A DNA stretch of 64,000 nucleotides from Desulfovibrionaceae bacterium (GCA_009782775.1 WRIL01000005.1:1-64000); one strand, 5' to 3'. Shown: positions 17,629 to 26,794, numbered from the stretch's first letter. Notes: generated by a model not told the origin, from the letters alone. Numbers and translations: made by a program.

Positions 17629-18719
17629 AGAGCAAGTTGTCTCTTATGAGTTTGTCCAGTTTTCCGTCGAGCACGGCCCCCACATCGGTGATCTCCGAGC
17701 CAGAGCGGTGATCCTTGACCAGTTGGTAAGGCTGCATGGTATAGGTGCGGATCTGGCTGCCGAAATTGATGGCTTCCTTGTTCTGGTAGCTGGCCTGCTG
17801 CGCTTCTTCGCGTTTTTTCAGTTCCAGGGCGTAAAGCTTGGCCTTGAGGATGCTCATGGCCAGGTCGCGGTTCTGGTGCTGGGATTTTTCATCCTGGCAC
17901 TGCGCCACCACGCCGGTCGGCAGATGGGTGATACGCACGGCGGAGTTGGTGCGGTTCACATGCTGCCCTCCGGCGCCGCCGGCTCTGAAGACATCCACGC
18001 GCAGATCCTTATCGTTGATCTCGATGCGGATGTTGTCGCCCACGTCCGGAAGAACATCCACCGAGGCAAAGGAGGTATGCCGCCGCCCGCTGGAATCAAA
18101 AGGGGAGATGCGGATCAGGCGGTGGATGCCCTTTTCGTTTTTGAGGAACCCGTAGGCGTTTTCCCCGCGCACCCGCAGGGTGACGCTTTTTATCCCGGCC
18201 TCGTCTCCGGCCAGATAGTCCAGGCATTCCACTGCAAAATTCCGGCTTTCCGCCCAGCGCATATACATGCGCTCAAGCATCTCCGCCCAGTCCTGGGCCT
18301 CGGTTCCCCCGGCCCCTGGGTGTATTTCCAGGATGGCCCCCTGTCCGTCTCCTTCCCGGCCAAGGAGCACTCGGAGCTCGTTTTTTTCCAGCAATTCCCC
18401 GAAATGCCCGAGGCTTGCCTCCAGGGCTTCCAGGGCTTCCGCGCTTTCTTCCTCTCCGGCCAGCAAAAGCCACTCTTCCGCCTCCCGCCGGGCCGCGTCC
18501 ATTTCCTTCAGGCGGGCTAGTTCATTTTCCAGCAGGCTTTTCTCCCGCAGGATCGGGGTAAGTTTGTCCGGCTCATTCCAGGCCTCCGGGACGGAGATCT
18601 GCTGGTTTATATCGTCCAGGCGGCGTGTTTTTTTTTCCAGGTCAAAGCCGCCTCCACAGGGTTTGGGATTTTTCCGCCAATTCCTGGGCTTGGCTTTTTA
18701 ATTCGCTGAATTGTCGCAT
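17618..18719 (-). CDS. prfB: Peptide chain release factor 2, with programmed +1 frameshift
   Basis: Releases peptides at UGA/UAA. The 25-codon first frame runs from ATG 18719 (AAAGGA upstream) to an in-frame TGA at 18644-18642. A +1 slip at CTT-TGA-C continues into the long frame, giving about 366 aa, the normal RF2 length. The joined product shows the RF2 features: the coiled N-terminal domain, the codon-reading segment ending SPFD, and GGAGGQHVN. The stop is read only when RF2 is scarce, so the gene limits its own product. It starts 2 nt after lnt and overlaps the 108-aa gene. Confidence 0.96.
18642..18655 (-). promoter_or_regulatory. prfB programmed frameshift site
   Basis: Read on the minus strand: GGAGG (SD-like), a 3-nt spacer CGG, slippery CTT, then TGA and C. 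The arrangement and spacing match the known autoregulatory site of RF2 genes. Confidence 0.95.
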
Positions 18720-18721
18720 GG

Positions 18722-20353
18722 TTATCCTTTGTGGGGTTGGGCGCTCCTCTTGTCCTTTTCCGGCCGGAGAAGGGTCGCGATGATGAACAGCAAGGGCGCG
18801 CAGGCGGTCAGTCCGGTGATTTCAGCATAATTGCGGTGAAAAAAAGTCTTTTCTTCCTGCAACCAGGCCTGATGAGCGCTATGGTAATCCTTGAACAAGG
18901 GGCCGGCGTCATTGATTCTTCCGGTGGGCGTAATCAGGGCGCTGGCGCCGGTATTGGTGGATCGCAGCATGTAGCGGCCCTGCTCCACCGCCCGCATGGC
19001 AGCGAGCTGCAAGTGCTGCCAGGGCGCGGGACTATCCGCGAACCAGGCATCGTTGCTCACGTTTACCAGAAGGTTGGCCCCGGAGGCAACCCTGGCCTGG
19101 GCCAGTTCCGGAAAAATGCTTTCATAGCATATCAGGAGACCCAGAGAAAGAGAACCCTGGCGCAAGGGCCGTTGGTCGCGGCCGGGAGAAAATCCCCACC
19201 CTTGCAAAAATTCACTGGCAAATGGCACGTACAGGCCCCTGGGAATATATTCTCCGAAGGGCACCAGGTGCTCTTTGTCATAGTGTCCGGCATAGCGCCC
19301 GGCTTCGTCAAGGAGCCAGACCCGGTTGTAGCTTTCCGGATCCACTCCTTCACCCTGCCCCGGAGCCCCGAAGAGTAGGGGGATACGGCGGTGCAGGGCG
19401 AGCTCGCTGAGCAGGGCGTTCAGCCGTTGTCCGGGCTGGAAGAAAAAGGGCATGGCGGTTTCCGGCCATACCAGCAAATCCGCCTGGCGGCCGAAGCTGT
19501 TTTCCGCCATGGTCAGGACTTTTTCCGAAAGACTGATATAATGCCGGACCGTTTCAGCCTGCCTGTCCGGATTCCATTTTTGGGACTGGTCAATATTGCC
19601 CTGAACCTGAGCCAGGATTACCGGGGGGCCTTGATTTTCCTCCAGCAGACGCCCGGCCCCGTAAAACAGCAGGGCGGCAAAGAGCAATACACCGACGGCA
19701 GGCGGTCCCAAAAGTTCCAGGCGGCAGGGAGCCCGGCCGGGCCAGTGGCGGCGCAGCACGACAGGGAGCGAGGTCAGGGCGATGAGGGCGTACAGGGAGG
19801 AAAGCCCGAACATGCCGGCCAGAGAAGCTCCCTGGGCCAGTAGCGGCCAGGCGATCATGGCGCTGGACAGGCAGTGCCAGGTGACCCCGGTAAACAGCCA
19901 GCCACGGGCCAGTTCCAGCGCCCCCCAGCTTAGGCCCCCGGCCAACAGGACCAGGACCGGGGGCAGGCGGGAGGCGAAAAAACGCAGCAAGAGCGCGAAA
20001 GATACATGGTAAATAGAGAGAAAGCATCCCAGGAGAATGACGAAGATAAAGGCTAGGGGGAAGGGGACCCGTCCGAAGTTGACCAGGGGATAAACTAGCC
20101 AGTAGGTGGCCAGCAGCCCTCCCAGAAGAAAGACGCAAACTGATCCGGCAACGGCCCTGCCCGTGTTTTCCGCTGTCAGCGCCAGGGCGGCCAGGCAGAG
20201 GGGAAAAAGCAGGACTAGGGGGGGGATCTGCGCGAGACTGTTGGGAAAACCCATAAAAAATCCTAGGCCGCCCGCTAGTATGTACAGCATTTCTCTGCCG
20301 TTGAAACTGAAAGCCCGGACCACGGCGCTGGCCCTTGTTCCTGTGCCGCGCAT
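18722..20353 (-). CDS. lnt: Apolipoprotein N-acyltransferase
   Basis: Adds the third acyl chain to lipoproteins at the periplasmic face of the inner membrane. The 543-aa protein has about six N-terminal membrane segments (residues 20-215) followed by a nitrilase-like domain. The catalytic triad contexts are WPETAMPF (glutamate), KEHLVPFGEY (lysine) and LICYESIFPEL (cysteine). It ends with a final hydrophobic helix before a basic tail. It starts 1 nt after the corC stop; the corC-lnt pairing is common in proteobacteria. Confidence 0.95.
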   Translation of the reverse strand: MRGTGTRASAVVRAFSFNGREMLYILAGGLGFFMGFPNSLAQIPPLVLLFPLCLAALALTAENTGRAVAGSVCVFLLGGLLATYWLVYPLVNFGRVPFPLAFIFVILLGCFLSIYHVSFALLLRFFASRLPPVLVLLAGGLSWGALELARGWLFTGVTWHCLSSAMIAWPLLAQGASLAGMFGLSSLYALIALTSLPVVLRRHWPGRAPCRLELLGPPAVGVLLFAALLFYGAGRLLEENQGPPVILAQVQGNIDQSQKWNPDRQAETVRHYISLSEKVLTMAENSFGRQADLLVWPETAMPFFFQPGQRLNALLSELALHRRIPLLFGAPGQGEGVDPESYNRVWLLDEAGRYAGHYDKEHLVPFGEYIPRGLYVPFASEFLQGWGFSPGRDQRPLRQGSLSLGLLICYESIFPELAQARVASGANLLVNVSNDAWFADSPAPWQHLQLAAMRAVEQGRYMLRSTNTGASALITPTGRINDAGPLFKDYHSAHQAWLQEEKTFFHRNYAEITGLTACAPLLFIIATLLRPEKDKRSAQPHKG

Positions 20354-20354
20354 C

Positions 20355-21176
20355 TCAGCCGGGTTTGGTGACCAGCACGCTATATACCCGCCGGCGATCC
20401 GCCTTTTCCACCGTAAAGAGCATGCCTTCCAGGGTAAAGCTTTCTCCGGTCAAGGGCAGGCGTCCGGCAATATGCGAAAGCAGACCGCCGATGGTATCTA
20501 CTTCGTCGGACTCCAGATTAAGGCGCAGGGCGGAGTTGATATCTTCCAGGTCGGCCCGCCCGGAGAGCCTGACGCTGCCGTCTTCCAGCGGCAATATTTC
20601 CACGGCCTTGGGGGCATCGTGTTCATCCTCGATGTCGCCGACGATCTCTTCCAGCACATCCTCGATGGTGATTAGGCCGGAGGTTCCCCCGTATTCATCC
20701 AGGATGATAGCCATGTGGGTTTTACGCGCCTTGAACTCATTGAGCAGGGCCATGGCGTCTTTGGTTTCAGGAACGAAAAATGGCTGGAGCATGACTTCCG
20801 TGACCGGCTGCCCGGTCTTGTCCGGGTGCCTGGAGGCGCTCAGGAGGTCCTTGGCGTGGACCACGCCCACGATGTTGTCGCGGTTATCTTGGTAAACGGG
20901 CATCCTGGAATGTCCGCATTCCAGGATGCGCTCTATGGCCTCAGCCACGCTGGAGCCGGCTTCCACCCCCTGGATGTCCGCGCGAGGAGTCATGATATCT
21001 TCCACCGTCATGTCGTCCAGACGGAGGATATTCAGCAGCATGGAACCTTCCGCCGCTTCCAGTTCTCCTTCCTGGCTGGCTTCAATTATGGCTTTTTCCA
21101 CTTGGTCGGAATTCCTGCCTGTGAAGATCCGGCTTAATCTGCTGAAAATTCCGCCACTTCCAGAATCGCTGTCCAA
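20355..21176 (-). CDS. corC: CorC/YbeX-type CBS-domain protein
   Basis: A 273-aa cytoplasmic protein with a CBS pair (about 60-190; MTPRADIQGV and GVVHAKDLL) and a C-terminal CorC_HlyC domain (about 200-270) carrying GGLLSHIAGRLPL. It lacks the CNNM membrane domain of larger relatives. Homologues are linked to magnesium/cobalt efflux and ribosome assembly; the exact role is unsettled. Immediately adjacent to the PilZ gene upstream and lnt downstream. Confidence 0.9.
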   Translation of the reverse strand: MDSDSGSGGIFSRLSRIFTGRNSDQVEKAIIEASQEGELEAAEGSMLLNILRLDDMTVEDIMTPRADIQGVEAGSSVAEAIERILECGHSRMPVYQDNRDNIVGVVHAKDLLSASRHPDKTGQPVTEVMLQPFFVPETKDAMALLNEFKARKTHMAIILDEYGGTSGLITIEDVLEEIVGDIEDEHDAPKAVEILPLEDGSVRLSGRADLEDINSALRLNLESDEVDTIGGLLSHIAGRLPLTGESFTLEGMLFTVEKADRRRVYSVLVTKPG

Positions 21177-22142
21177 TTAACTAGCCTCCTCTTCAATGTT
21201 CCGGCGCTGGATCCAGGCCGCCAGCATGGGCACGCCTTCGTCCTGCGCCAGGTTCAGCCAGTGTATGCGCTCCATTGCCTCCACATCTCCGCCGTTCTCT
21301 TTTCCCCAGGATACGAATTGCAACCCGGCTTCCATTCTTTCTTTCAGTTCCGTCAGGTAGCTTATCCGGCAATGCAGCCAAAAACGCAGTTTTTTCCGGG
21401 TATCCGGGTCCATAAGTTCCAGAAAGAGCATCAGTTCCTTCAGGGAAAGCGGCTGTGCCCAGCCTGGAGGCAGGTGCCGCCGGGGGATGTGCAGTTTGCA
21501 TCCCCCGGCGGAAAGGTTGTCCAGGATGAATTCTTCGGCCTTGAATTCGGCCCGGCCTGTGTCTTTTTCAGATATGACGATCAGAGCCGCCTTGGGCCAA
21601 CTACGGGGCATGGGGAATTTGTCCGTTTCCGGCATGCTGTCCGCGGCCCAGAGGGCCGCGCCCGTCAGGTATTCCTTGGTGGGCGGCATCCGTAGGAAGG
21701 AGCGTTTGCGTCTGTTTTCCAGACGGAGGGGCAGGCTTAAAACCAGGCTGCATCCGTGGTCCTCGGTTTCCAGCCTCTGGATGCAAGTGACAAAGGCATA
21801 ATAGAGAACTTTCCGCTGTCCGCGGGAGAGGGTGAAATAGCAACCGGCCTTTTGGCCGACCAGGGCGGCGGCCTGCTCTTCCGGCCAGTCGCTTTCCAGG
21901 ATTAGTCCGTCCGGGCGCAGGCGTTCCGGGATACAGCGCAGTAAGGGGGTACGCCGTCCATCGCCGAGATGCGGATGTAATTCAAAAAGGCTGCGCTCCT
22001 TTATCGCTTGGCGCAGAATCTGGCGTATGTTTTCCTCGGAGTTCGCCTGCCCGAACGGAGCGAAAGCGTCTTTTTTGCAGCGCAGGCGGAAAAAGAGGAC
22101 CAGGAGCAGGATGGCCAGAACGGCGCCGGTATAGAGGATCAT
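21177..22142 (-). CDS. Membrane-anchored PilZ-type c-di-GMP-binding protein
   Basis: A 321-aa protein with one N-terminal membrane helix (residues 1-20) and a cytoplasmic body. A PilZ-like pattern is visible: R147-SFL-R151 (RxxxR) and N209-L-S-A-G-G214 ([D/N]xSxxG), separated by about 60 residues. The region before it would correspond to a YcgR-type N-terminal barrel. It probably senses c-di-GMP, but its output is unknown. It overlaps the mnmG end by 4 nt and abuts corC directly. Assignment is from motif reading, not from a profile search. Confidence 0.7.
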   Translation of the reverse strand: MILYTGAVLAILLLVLFFRLRCKKDAFAPFGQANSEENIRQILRQAIKERSLFELHPHLGDGRRTPLLRCIPERLRPDGLILESDWPEEQAAALVGQKAGCYFTLSRGQRKVLYYAFVTCIQRLETEDHGCSLVLSLPLRLENRRKRSFLRMPPTKEYLTGAALWAADSMPETDKFPMPRSWPKAALIVISEKDTGRAEFKAEEFILDNLSAGGCKLHIPRRHLPPGWAQPLSLKELMLFLELMDPDTRKKLRFWLHCRISYLTELKERMEAGLQFVSWGKENGGDVEAMERIHWLNLAQDEGVPMLAAWIQRRNIEEEAS

Positions 22143-24043
22143 ATTCTTTGCGTAGTGGTCTTTTTGAGATGGATTTCAACACAATTTAAGGCCGCCGGGG
22201 TGACTCCGGGGATACGCCCGGCCTGCCCAAGTGTGCGCGGCCGGACGGCCGCGAGCTTTTCCACAGCTTCACGGCTCAACCCATGCACCTGAGTGTAATC
22301 CACTTCGCCGATGCGCACCAGTTCTAATTCGCTCTGGCGGGCGGCCAGTTCCTCTTCCCGTTTCAGGTATCCGGCATAGAGCAGGGCGCTTTCGGCCTCA
22401 TTACGGCATTCCGGGTCGTACTCCATAATATCCGGCCATAAACGGGCGATCTTGGCGCTGTTCATGCCCGGCCGGCGCAAGAGCTCCGCCAGGCTGATAT
22501 TTTTTCCGGGCAGGCTCTCTCCAAGTTCTTCAAAAGCGGCCCGGCCGGCGGCATCCGGCCTGACCTCGCGGGCGGCAAGCTCTTGCAGCAGTTTCTCTTT
22601 TTTGCCGCGCCTGGTTTCGTGTGCGCGCCAGTCCGCGTCCGGGATCAGGCCGAGTTCGCGGCCAAGGGGGGTGAGGCGCTCATCGGCGTTGCTGTGCCGG
22701 AGCGACAAGCGGTGTTCGGCCCTGGAGGTGAACATGCGGTAGGGTTCGTGGATGCCCTTGGTCGTCAGGTCGTCCACCATGACGGCCAGGTAAGCCTGGC
22801 GGCGTTCCGGCATAAAGGCCGGTCGCCCTGTCAAGGAGCAGAAGATGTTCAGTCCAGCCCAGAGCCCTTGCCCGGCGGCCTCTTCATAGCCGGAACTGCC
22901 GTTAAGCTGTCCGGCGGACCATAGTCCGGGCACGGCCTTCACTTCCAGTGAGGGGGCAAGCTGGGTGGGCGGCAGGTAATCGTATTCCACCAGATAGCCT
23001 GGGCGGATGATATGGTGTCTTTCCAGCCCCGGAACCATGGATAGAAAGGCTTTTTGTATCCTCAAGGGCATCCCGGTATGGATGCCGTTGGGGTAAACCT
23101 CCTGGCTGTCCACGCCTTCCGGCTCCACAAAAATCTGGTGCCTGGGGCGCTGCGGGAAGAGAAAAACCTTGTCTTCAATGGCCAGGCAGTAACGCGGGCC
23201 GGGGTGGGTGAGGCTTCCGTCATACAGCGGGGAAAGGAGCAGGTTTTCAGCAATGTACTGGTGGCTTTCAGGCGTGCTCCAGGTCAGATGGCAGGGGAGC
23301 TGGGGCAAGGGCGGCGGGGGGCCGTAAAAGCTGAACCGGGGCGGCGGGTCATCGGCTGGTTGAGGTTCCATGCTGGAAAAATCAACGGAATCCCTGGCCA
23401 GGCGCGGGGTGGTTCCGGTCACGAAGCGGTCCAGGCTGAGCCCCAAATCGCGCAAAGATCGGCGGATCCTCCCTGCGGGCGCATCTCCCAGGCGGCCGCC
23501 GGGAAAGCGTTTTTTGCCAATGTGCAGCATACCTCCGACAAAGGTGCCCAGAGCCAGGAGCAGGGCGCGGCAGGAAAATTCCCGGCCAAACTCAGTCCTG
23601 GTCCCGCTGACTCTGCCACGGCGCAACAGGGGAGCAGCCAGAAAATCCTGGATCACCCAGATATTGGGATGCCCGAAGATAGCCTGCTGAACCGCGCCCA
23701 GGTAGGCCTTCCGGTCAATTTGGGCGCGCGGGGCCTGCACCGCTGGGCCTGCTCCGGTGTTGAGCATGCGGAACTGTAAGCCGGCGGCGTCGGCCCATCG
23801 CCCCATCATGCCGCCCAGGGAGTCTATTTCACGGACTATATTTCCTTTGCCGACTCCACCGATGGATGGATTACAGGAGAGATAGCCGATGCGTTCCAGG
23901 TTACTGCTGATGAGCAGAACTTTGAGACCGAGACGGGCCATGGCCAGGGTGGCCTCGCACCCGGCGTGTCCTCCTCCGGCCACTATGGCGTCAAAGGTAT
24001 CCGGGGCGCGGCGCGGTTCAGGGGCAGGAGGCGGGACGCGCAT
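22139..24043 (-). CDS. mnmG: tRNA uridine-34 carboxymethylaminomethyl synthase subunit MnmG (GidA)
   Basis: With MnmE it adds a carboxymethylaminomethyl-type group to U34 of tRNAs reading split codon boxes. The FAD-binding dinucleotide motif is VAGGGHAGCEA, followed by SCNPSIGGVGKG and the C-terminal helical domain ending LNCVEIHLKK. The frame is open upstream to 24142, but ATG 24043 gives the family length (634 aa) and sits two bases after the nfeD stop, implying translational coupling. An upstream start would overlap nfeD by about 100 nt. Confidence 0.95.
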   Translation of the reverse strand: MRVPPPAPEPRRAPDTFDAIVAGGGHAGCEATLAMARLGLKVLLISSNLERIGYLSCNPSIGGVGKGNIVREIDSLGGMMGRWADAAGLQFRMLNTGAGPAVQAPRAQIDRKAYLGAVQQAIFGHPNIWVIQDFLAAPLLRRGRVSGTRTEFGREFSCRALLLALGTFVGGMLHIGKKRFPGGRLGDAPAGRIRRSLRDLGLSLDRFVTGTTPRLARDSVDFSSMEPQPADDPPPRFSFYGPPPPLPQLPCHLTWSTPESHQYIAENLLLSPLYDGSLTHPGPRYCLAIEDKVFLFPQRPRHQIFVEPEGVDSQEVYPNGIHTGMPLRIQKAFLSMVPGLERHHIIRPGYLVEYDYLPPTQLAPSLEVKAVPGLWSAGQLNGSSGYEEAAGQGLWAGLNIFCSLTGRPAFMPERRQAYLAVMVDDLTTKGIHEPYRMFTSRAEHRLSLRHSNADERLTPLGRELGLIPDADWRAHETRRGKKEKLLQELAAREVRPDAAGRAAFEELGESLPGKNISLAELLRRPGMNSAKIARLWPDIMEYDPECRNEAESALLYAGYLKREEELAARQSELELVRIGEVDYTQVHGLSREAVEKLAAVRPRTLGQAGRIPGVTPAALNCVEIHLKKTTTQRI

Positions 24044-24045
24044 AT

Positions 24046-24498
24046 TCAGGTTTCGGCCCTGGCCAGAATCAGGCGGGAATCTTTCGCCCCGGTCACCACC
24101 ACGATGGTTCCGGCCGGCAGATCCGGCCCTTTGACCAGCCACCAGATTCCGTCCAGTTTTACCCGTCCCTGCCCATTGGTCAGGGGTTCGTCAAGAACGG
24201 CCTGGCGGCCGAGGTAGCTGTTCAGGCGGCGGTTGAGGGTGCTGTCGGGGGAGGATCCGGCCTTGCGGATCAGCCGGCAGCCCAGAAGTATGGAGAGCAG
24301 GGAGAGGGCGGCGCAGAGCAACAGTTGCCAGGTCCAGGCAAAGCCGCCGCTTGCCTGTAGGATCAGGCCGGTAAGGAGCGCTCCTGTCCCGAACCAGAGC
24401 AGAAAGACGCCGGGCAGCAGGATTTCCAGCCCCATGAGGACGATCCCGGCCAGATACCAGTTCCACCAGGCCGGATCCAGGGGAAAGCTTATGTCCAT
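24046..24498 (-). CDS. NfeD-family membrane protein
   Basis: A 150-aa short NfeD: two to three N-terminal membrane helices (about 12-85) and a C-terminal OB-fold (about 95-150; RQAVLDEPLTNGQGRVKLDG). Such proteins work with SPFH/stomatin partners in membrane microdomains; the stomatin gene lies 3 nt upstream on the same strand, which supports that pairing. Confidence 0.88.
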   Translation of the reverse strand: MDISFPLDPAWWNWYLAGIVLMGLEILLPGVFLLWFGTGALLTGLILQASGGFAWTWQLLLCAALSLLSILLGCRLIRKAGSSPDSTLNRRLNSYLGRQAVLDEPLTNGQGRVKLDGIWWLVKGPDLPAGTIVVVTGAKDSRLILARAET

Positions 24499-24501
24499 AA
24501 G

Positions 24502-25428
24502 CTAATCCGCCTTAGGGTTCCGCGCGGGCTGGTTCTGTCCCTGAAACAGTTCCGCGATGCCGGCCAGAGAGCCCAGGAGAGAAGAGCTCTCCATGGGCAT
24601 GAGCAGCACCTTCTGGTTGGGGGCCTGGGCCAGGGCCATCAGGGATTCGACATATTTCTGGGCCACAAAGTAATTGATGGCGTTGATGTTTCCCTTGGCG
24701 ATGGCCTCAGAGACCATGGTGGTGGCGGCGGCTTCGGCTTCGGCCGCTCGTTCCCTGGCCTCGGCTTCGCGGTAGGCCGCCTCTCTTTCCCCTTCGGCCT
24801 TGAGGATGGCCGCCTGCTTCAGACCTTCAGCCTTGAGAATGGCGGACTGTTTGTGCCCTTCCGCCTCCAGCACGGCGGCGCGTTTGTCGCGTTCGGCCTT
24901 CATCTGTCTGGCCATGGAATCCACTAGGTCACGGGGCGGGGTAATATCCTTGATCTCCACCCTGGTCACCTTGACCCCCCAGGGGTGAGTGGCTTCGTCA
25001 ATGACCGCCAACAGCCGGGCATTGATGTCGTCGCGCTTGGAAAGCAGTTCGTCCAGATCCATGGAACCCATGACCGTGCGGATATTGGTGATGCTCAGGT
25101 TTAAGATGGAGTATTCCAGGGCGCTTACCTCATAAGAGGCCTTTTCTGCCTGCAGGACCTGGAAGAAGATCACGCCGTCCACCCGGACCATGGCGTTATC
25201 TCTGGTGATTACCTCCTGCGAAGGCACATCCAGCAGGCTTTCCATCATATTGACCTTGCGCCCGACGCGATCCACGAAAGGCACGATGATGTTCAGCCCG
25301 GGCCTGAGCGTATGGGTAAAACGGCCGAAACGCTCCACGGTGTATTCATACCCCTGGGGTACGGATTTGATGCCCGCCAGCGTGATGAGCACCGCCAGCG
25401 TCAATATGCCGATGGCAACGTATTCCAT
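24502..25428 (-). CDS. SPFH/stomatin-type membrane protein (QmcA-like)
   Basis: A 308-aa protein with an N-terminal membrane hairpin (MEYVAIGILTLAVLITLAG), an SPFH domain (VPQGYEYTVERFGRF to about 190) and an Ala/Glu-rich coiled coil with repeated KAEG units (about 190-250). It forms oligomeric scaffolds in the inner membrane and usually acts with NfeD, the next gene. The frame extends to 25491, but ATG 25428 is chosen because AAGGAG lies 9 nt upstream. A promoter is visible just before it. Confidence 0.92.
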   Translation of the reverse strand: MEYVAIGILTLAVLITLAGIKSVPQGYEYTVERFGRFTHTLRPGLNIIVPFVDRVGRKVNMMESLLDVPSQEVITRDNAMVRVDGVIFFQVLQAEKASYEVSALEYSILNLSITNIRTVMGSMDLDELLSKRDDINARLLAVIDEATHPWGVKVTRVEIKDITPPRDLVDSMARQMKAERDKRAAVLEAEGHKQSAILKAEGLKQAAILKAEGEREAAYREAEARERAAEAEAAATTMVSEAIAKGNINAINYFVAQKYVESLMALAQAPNQKVLLMPMESSSLLGSLAGIAELFQGQNQPARNPKAD

Positions 25429-25462
25429 AATCCAGCTCCTTACAGTCGTCTTTGGGTAAATT

Positions 25463-25491
25463 TCTATAGCTTTTTTCCAGGGCGCAGGCAA
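25463..25491 (-). promoter_or_regulatory. Probable sigma-70 promoter of the SPFH-nfeD-mnmG operon
   Basis: On the minus strand TTGCCT (25491-25486) and TATAGA (25468-25463) are separated by 17 nt, placing the start of transcription about 28 nt before ATG 25428. No strong promoter was noticed inside the ten-gene run down to gmhB. Confidence 0.55.
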
Positions 25492-25548
25492 TCAGCGAAT
25501 CAGGGACGGCTTGAGTAAACGCCCCTTTTGGGTTATGCGTTACTGGCT

Positions 25549-26070
25549 ATGTCGGTGGAGAGCGTTAGAAAATATCTCGATTACTGGGGCAAGGGCGGCG
25601 CGGTGCGGGAATTCCCGACCTCCAGCGCCACCGTGGAGCTTGCGGCCCTGGCCCTGGGGGTGGAAGGCCGGCGCATCGCCAAGACCCTCTGTTTCCGTGG
25701 GGACAAGAGCGCGCCCCATGCCGGGGGCGCTGTTTTTATGCCGGTCATCCTGCTGGTGGCCGCCGGGGATGCCCGGGTGGACAGCGCCGTTTTCAAGGCC
25801 CGCTTCGGGCTGAAGGCGTCCATGCTCGGGGCGGAAGAGGTTCTGGCCCAGACCGGGCACGGGGTGGGCGGGGTATGTCCCTTTGATTTGCCCAATCCCC
25901 TGGTCCAGGTTTATTTGGATGTCTCCTTACAGCGCTTTGCCACAGTCTTTCCGGCCTGCGGCAGCGCCAATTCAGCGGTGGAGCTTGATTGCGAGGAGCT
26001 TTTCGCCATGTCCAGGGCCAGGGACTGGGTGGATGTATGCAAGTCCTGGCGGGAAGAAATTGCGCCTTGA
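25549..26070 (+). CDS. YbaK/ProX-type aminoacyl-tRNA deacylase-like protein
   Basis: A 173-aa YbaK-domain protein. The core includes RIAKTLCFRG with the lysine usually involved in deacylation, and GVGGVCPFDLPNPL. Family members hydrolyse mischarged aminoacyl-tRNAs in trans; the substrate is unknown. ATG 25549 (MSVESVRKYL) fits the family start; ATG 25528 in the same frame is possible, and neither has a clear ribosome-binding site. It diverges from the SPFH operon. Confidence 0.82.
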   Translation: MSVESVRKYLDYWGKGGAVREFPTSSATVELAALALGVEGRRIAKTLCFRGDKSAPHAGGAVFMPVILLVAAGDARVDSAVFKARFGLKASMLGAEEVLAQTGHGVGGVCPFDLPNPLVQVYLDVSLQRFATVFPACGSANSAVELDCEELFAMSRARDWVDVCKSWREEIAP

Positions 26071-26115
26071 CTTTGGCCGGAAAAAGAAAGAGAAATTTTT
26101 GTAAGGAGAAAAGTC

Positions 26116-26295
26116 ATGGCTGAATTTTTTGCCACCCTTGCGGAATGGGGCCTGGAATTGCTTGAAGGGGCCATGCATTCCACCCCCCAGGGGCTGGTGG
26201 GCGTGGGGTTGATTTTCTTCTATTTCGCGCTCATCCTCTGTGCCGCGTTTTGGCGCATCACCAAGGGGGAGCACCTGGAACACCACCACCATTGA
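26116..26295 (+). CDS. Small single-pass membrane peptide with histidine tail
   Basis: A 59-aa frame starting at ATG 26116 with AAGGAG 8 nt upstream, 45 nt after the YbaK-like stop. It has an acidic amphipathic start (AEFFATLAEWGLELLEGAMH), one membrane helix (GLVGVGLIFFYFALILCAAFW) flanked by RITKGEH, and a C-terminus of four consecutive histidines after HLE. I do not recognise the family. The good ribosome-binding site and ordered membrane topology support coding. The histidines could bind metal; that is a guess. Confidence 0.6.
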   Translation: MAEFFATLAEWGLELLEGAMHSTPQGLVGVGLIFFYFALILCAAFWRITKGEHLEHHHH

Positions 26296-26338
26296 AATAT
26301 TTTTTCAGGATTTGGCCATTCCCGCCAAAGATGGGGGC

Positions 26339-26367
26339 TTGACTTTCCCCTGTCGTGTGGGTATAAT
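26339..26367 (+). promoter_or_regulatory. Strong sigma-70 promoter for rplU-rpmA
   Basis: TTGACT (26339-26344), a 17-nt spacer, and a perfect TATAAT (26362-26367). Predicted start near 26374, leaving a leader of about 75 nt before rplU. This is the best sigma-70 match in the window, as expected for ribosomal protein genes. Confidence 0.8.
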
Positions 26368-26449
26368 CCCTTCTCTTTTTTAGAATCCCAGCCGTCTGGT
26401 CGCCGTGCGGGGCGCGGATTAAATCAGGTTTGCGTTAAGGAAGGTTGTA

Positions 26450-26794
26450 ATGTTCGCGATAGTTGAAAACGGTTGCCGGCAGTACCGGGTGGAGGAAGGC
26501 GGGCGGATTCGGGTGGATCTGTTGCCCGTTGAAATCGGCGCGGAAGTGCGGTTGGACAAGGTGCTGCTCCTGGGCGGGAAAAAATTCGCCTTGGGCAGGC
26601 CGTATATTGAAGGGGCGGTGGTTCTGGCCGAAGTGGTCGAGCATATCAAGGACAAAAAGTTGATCATTTTCAAGAAGTGGCGGCGTAATGACAGTTTTCG
26701 CACCACCGGGCACCGCCAGAAATATACCACCCTTAAGATAAAATCCATCGCGGCCGGGACCGGCCGGAAACGGGAGCAGGATCATGGCGCATAA
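26450..26794 (+). CDS. rplU: 50S ribosomal protein L21
   Basis: A structural protein of the large subunit that contacts 23S rRNA. The 114-aa product shows [18 protein letters not shown] and the C-terminal [20 protein letters not shown] block typical of L21. It is slightly longer than the usual 100-105 aa owing to a basic tail ([14 protein letters not shown]). AAGGAAGG precedes the start. Its last 11 nt overlap rpmA. Confidence 0.97.
   Translation: MFAIVENGCRQYRVEEGGRIRVDLLPVEIGAEVRLDKVLLLGGKKFALGRPYIEGAVVLAEVVEHIKDKKLIIFKKWRRNDSFRTTGHRQKYTTLKIKSIAAGTGRKREQDHGA

Noticed and set aside
18503-18719. prfB starting at the ATG near 18502
   Set aside because: That would drop the N-terminal domain; the upstream ATG, the frameshift site and the family length all support the longer product.
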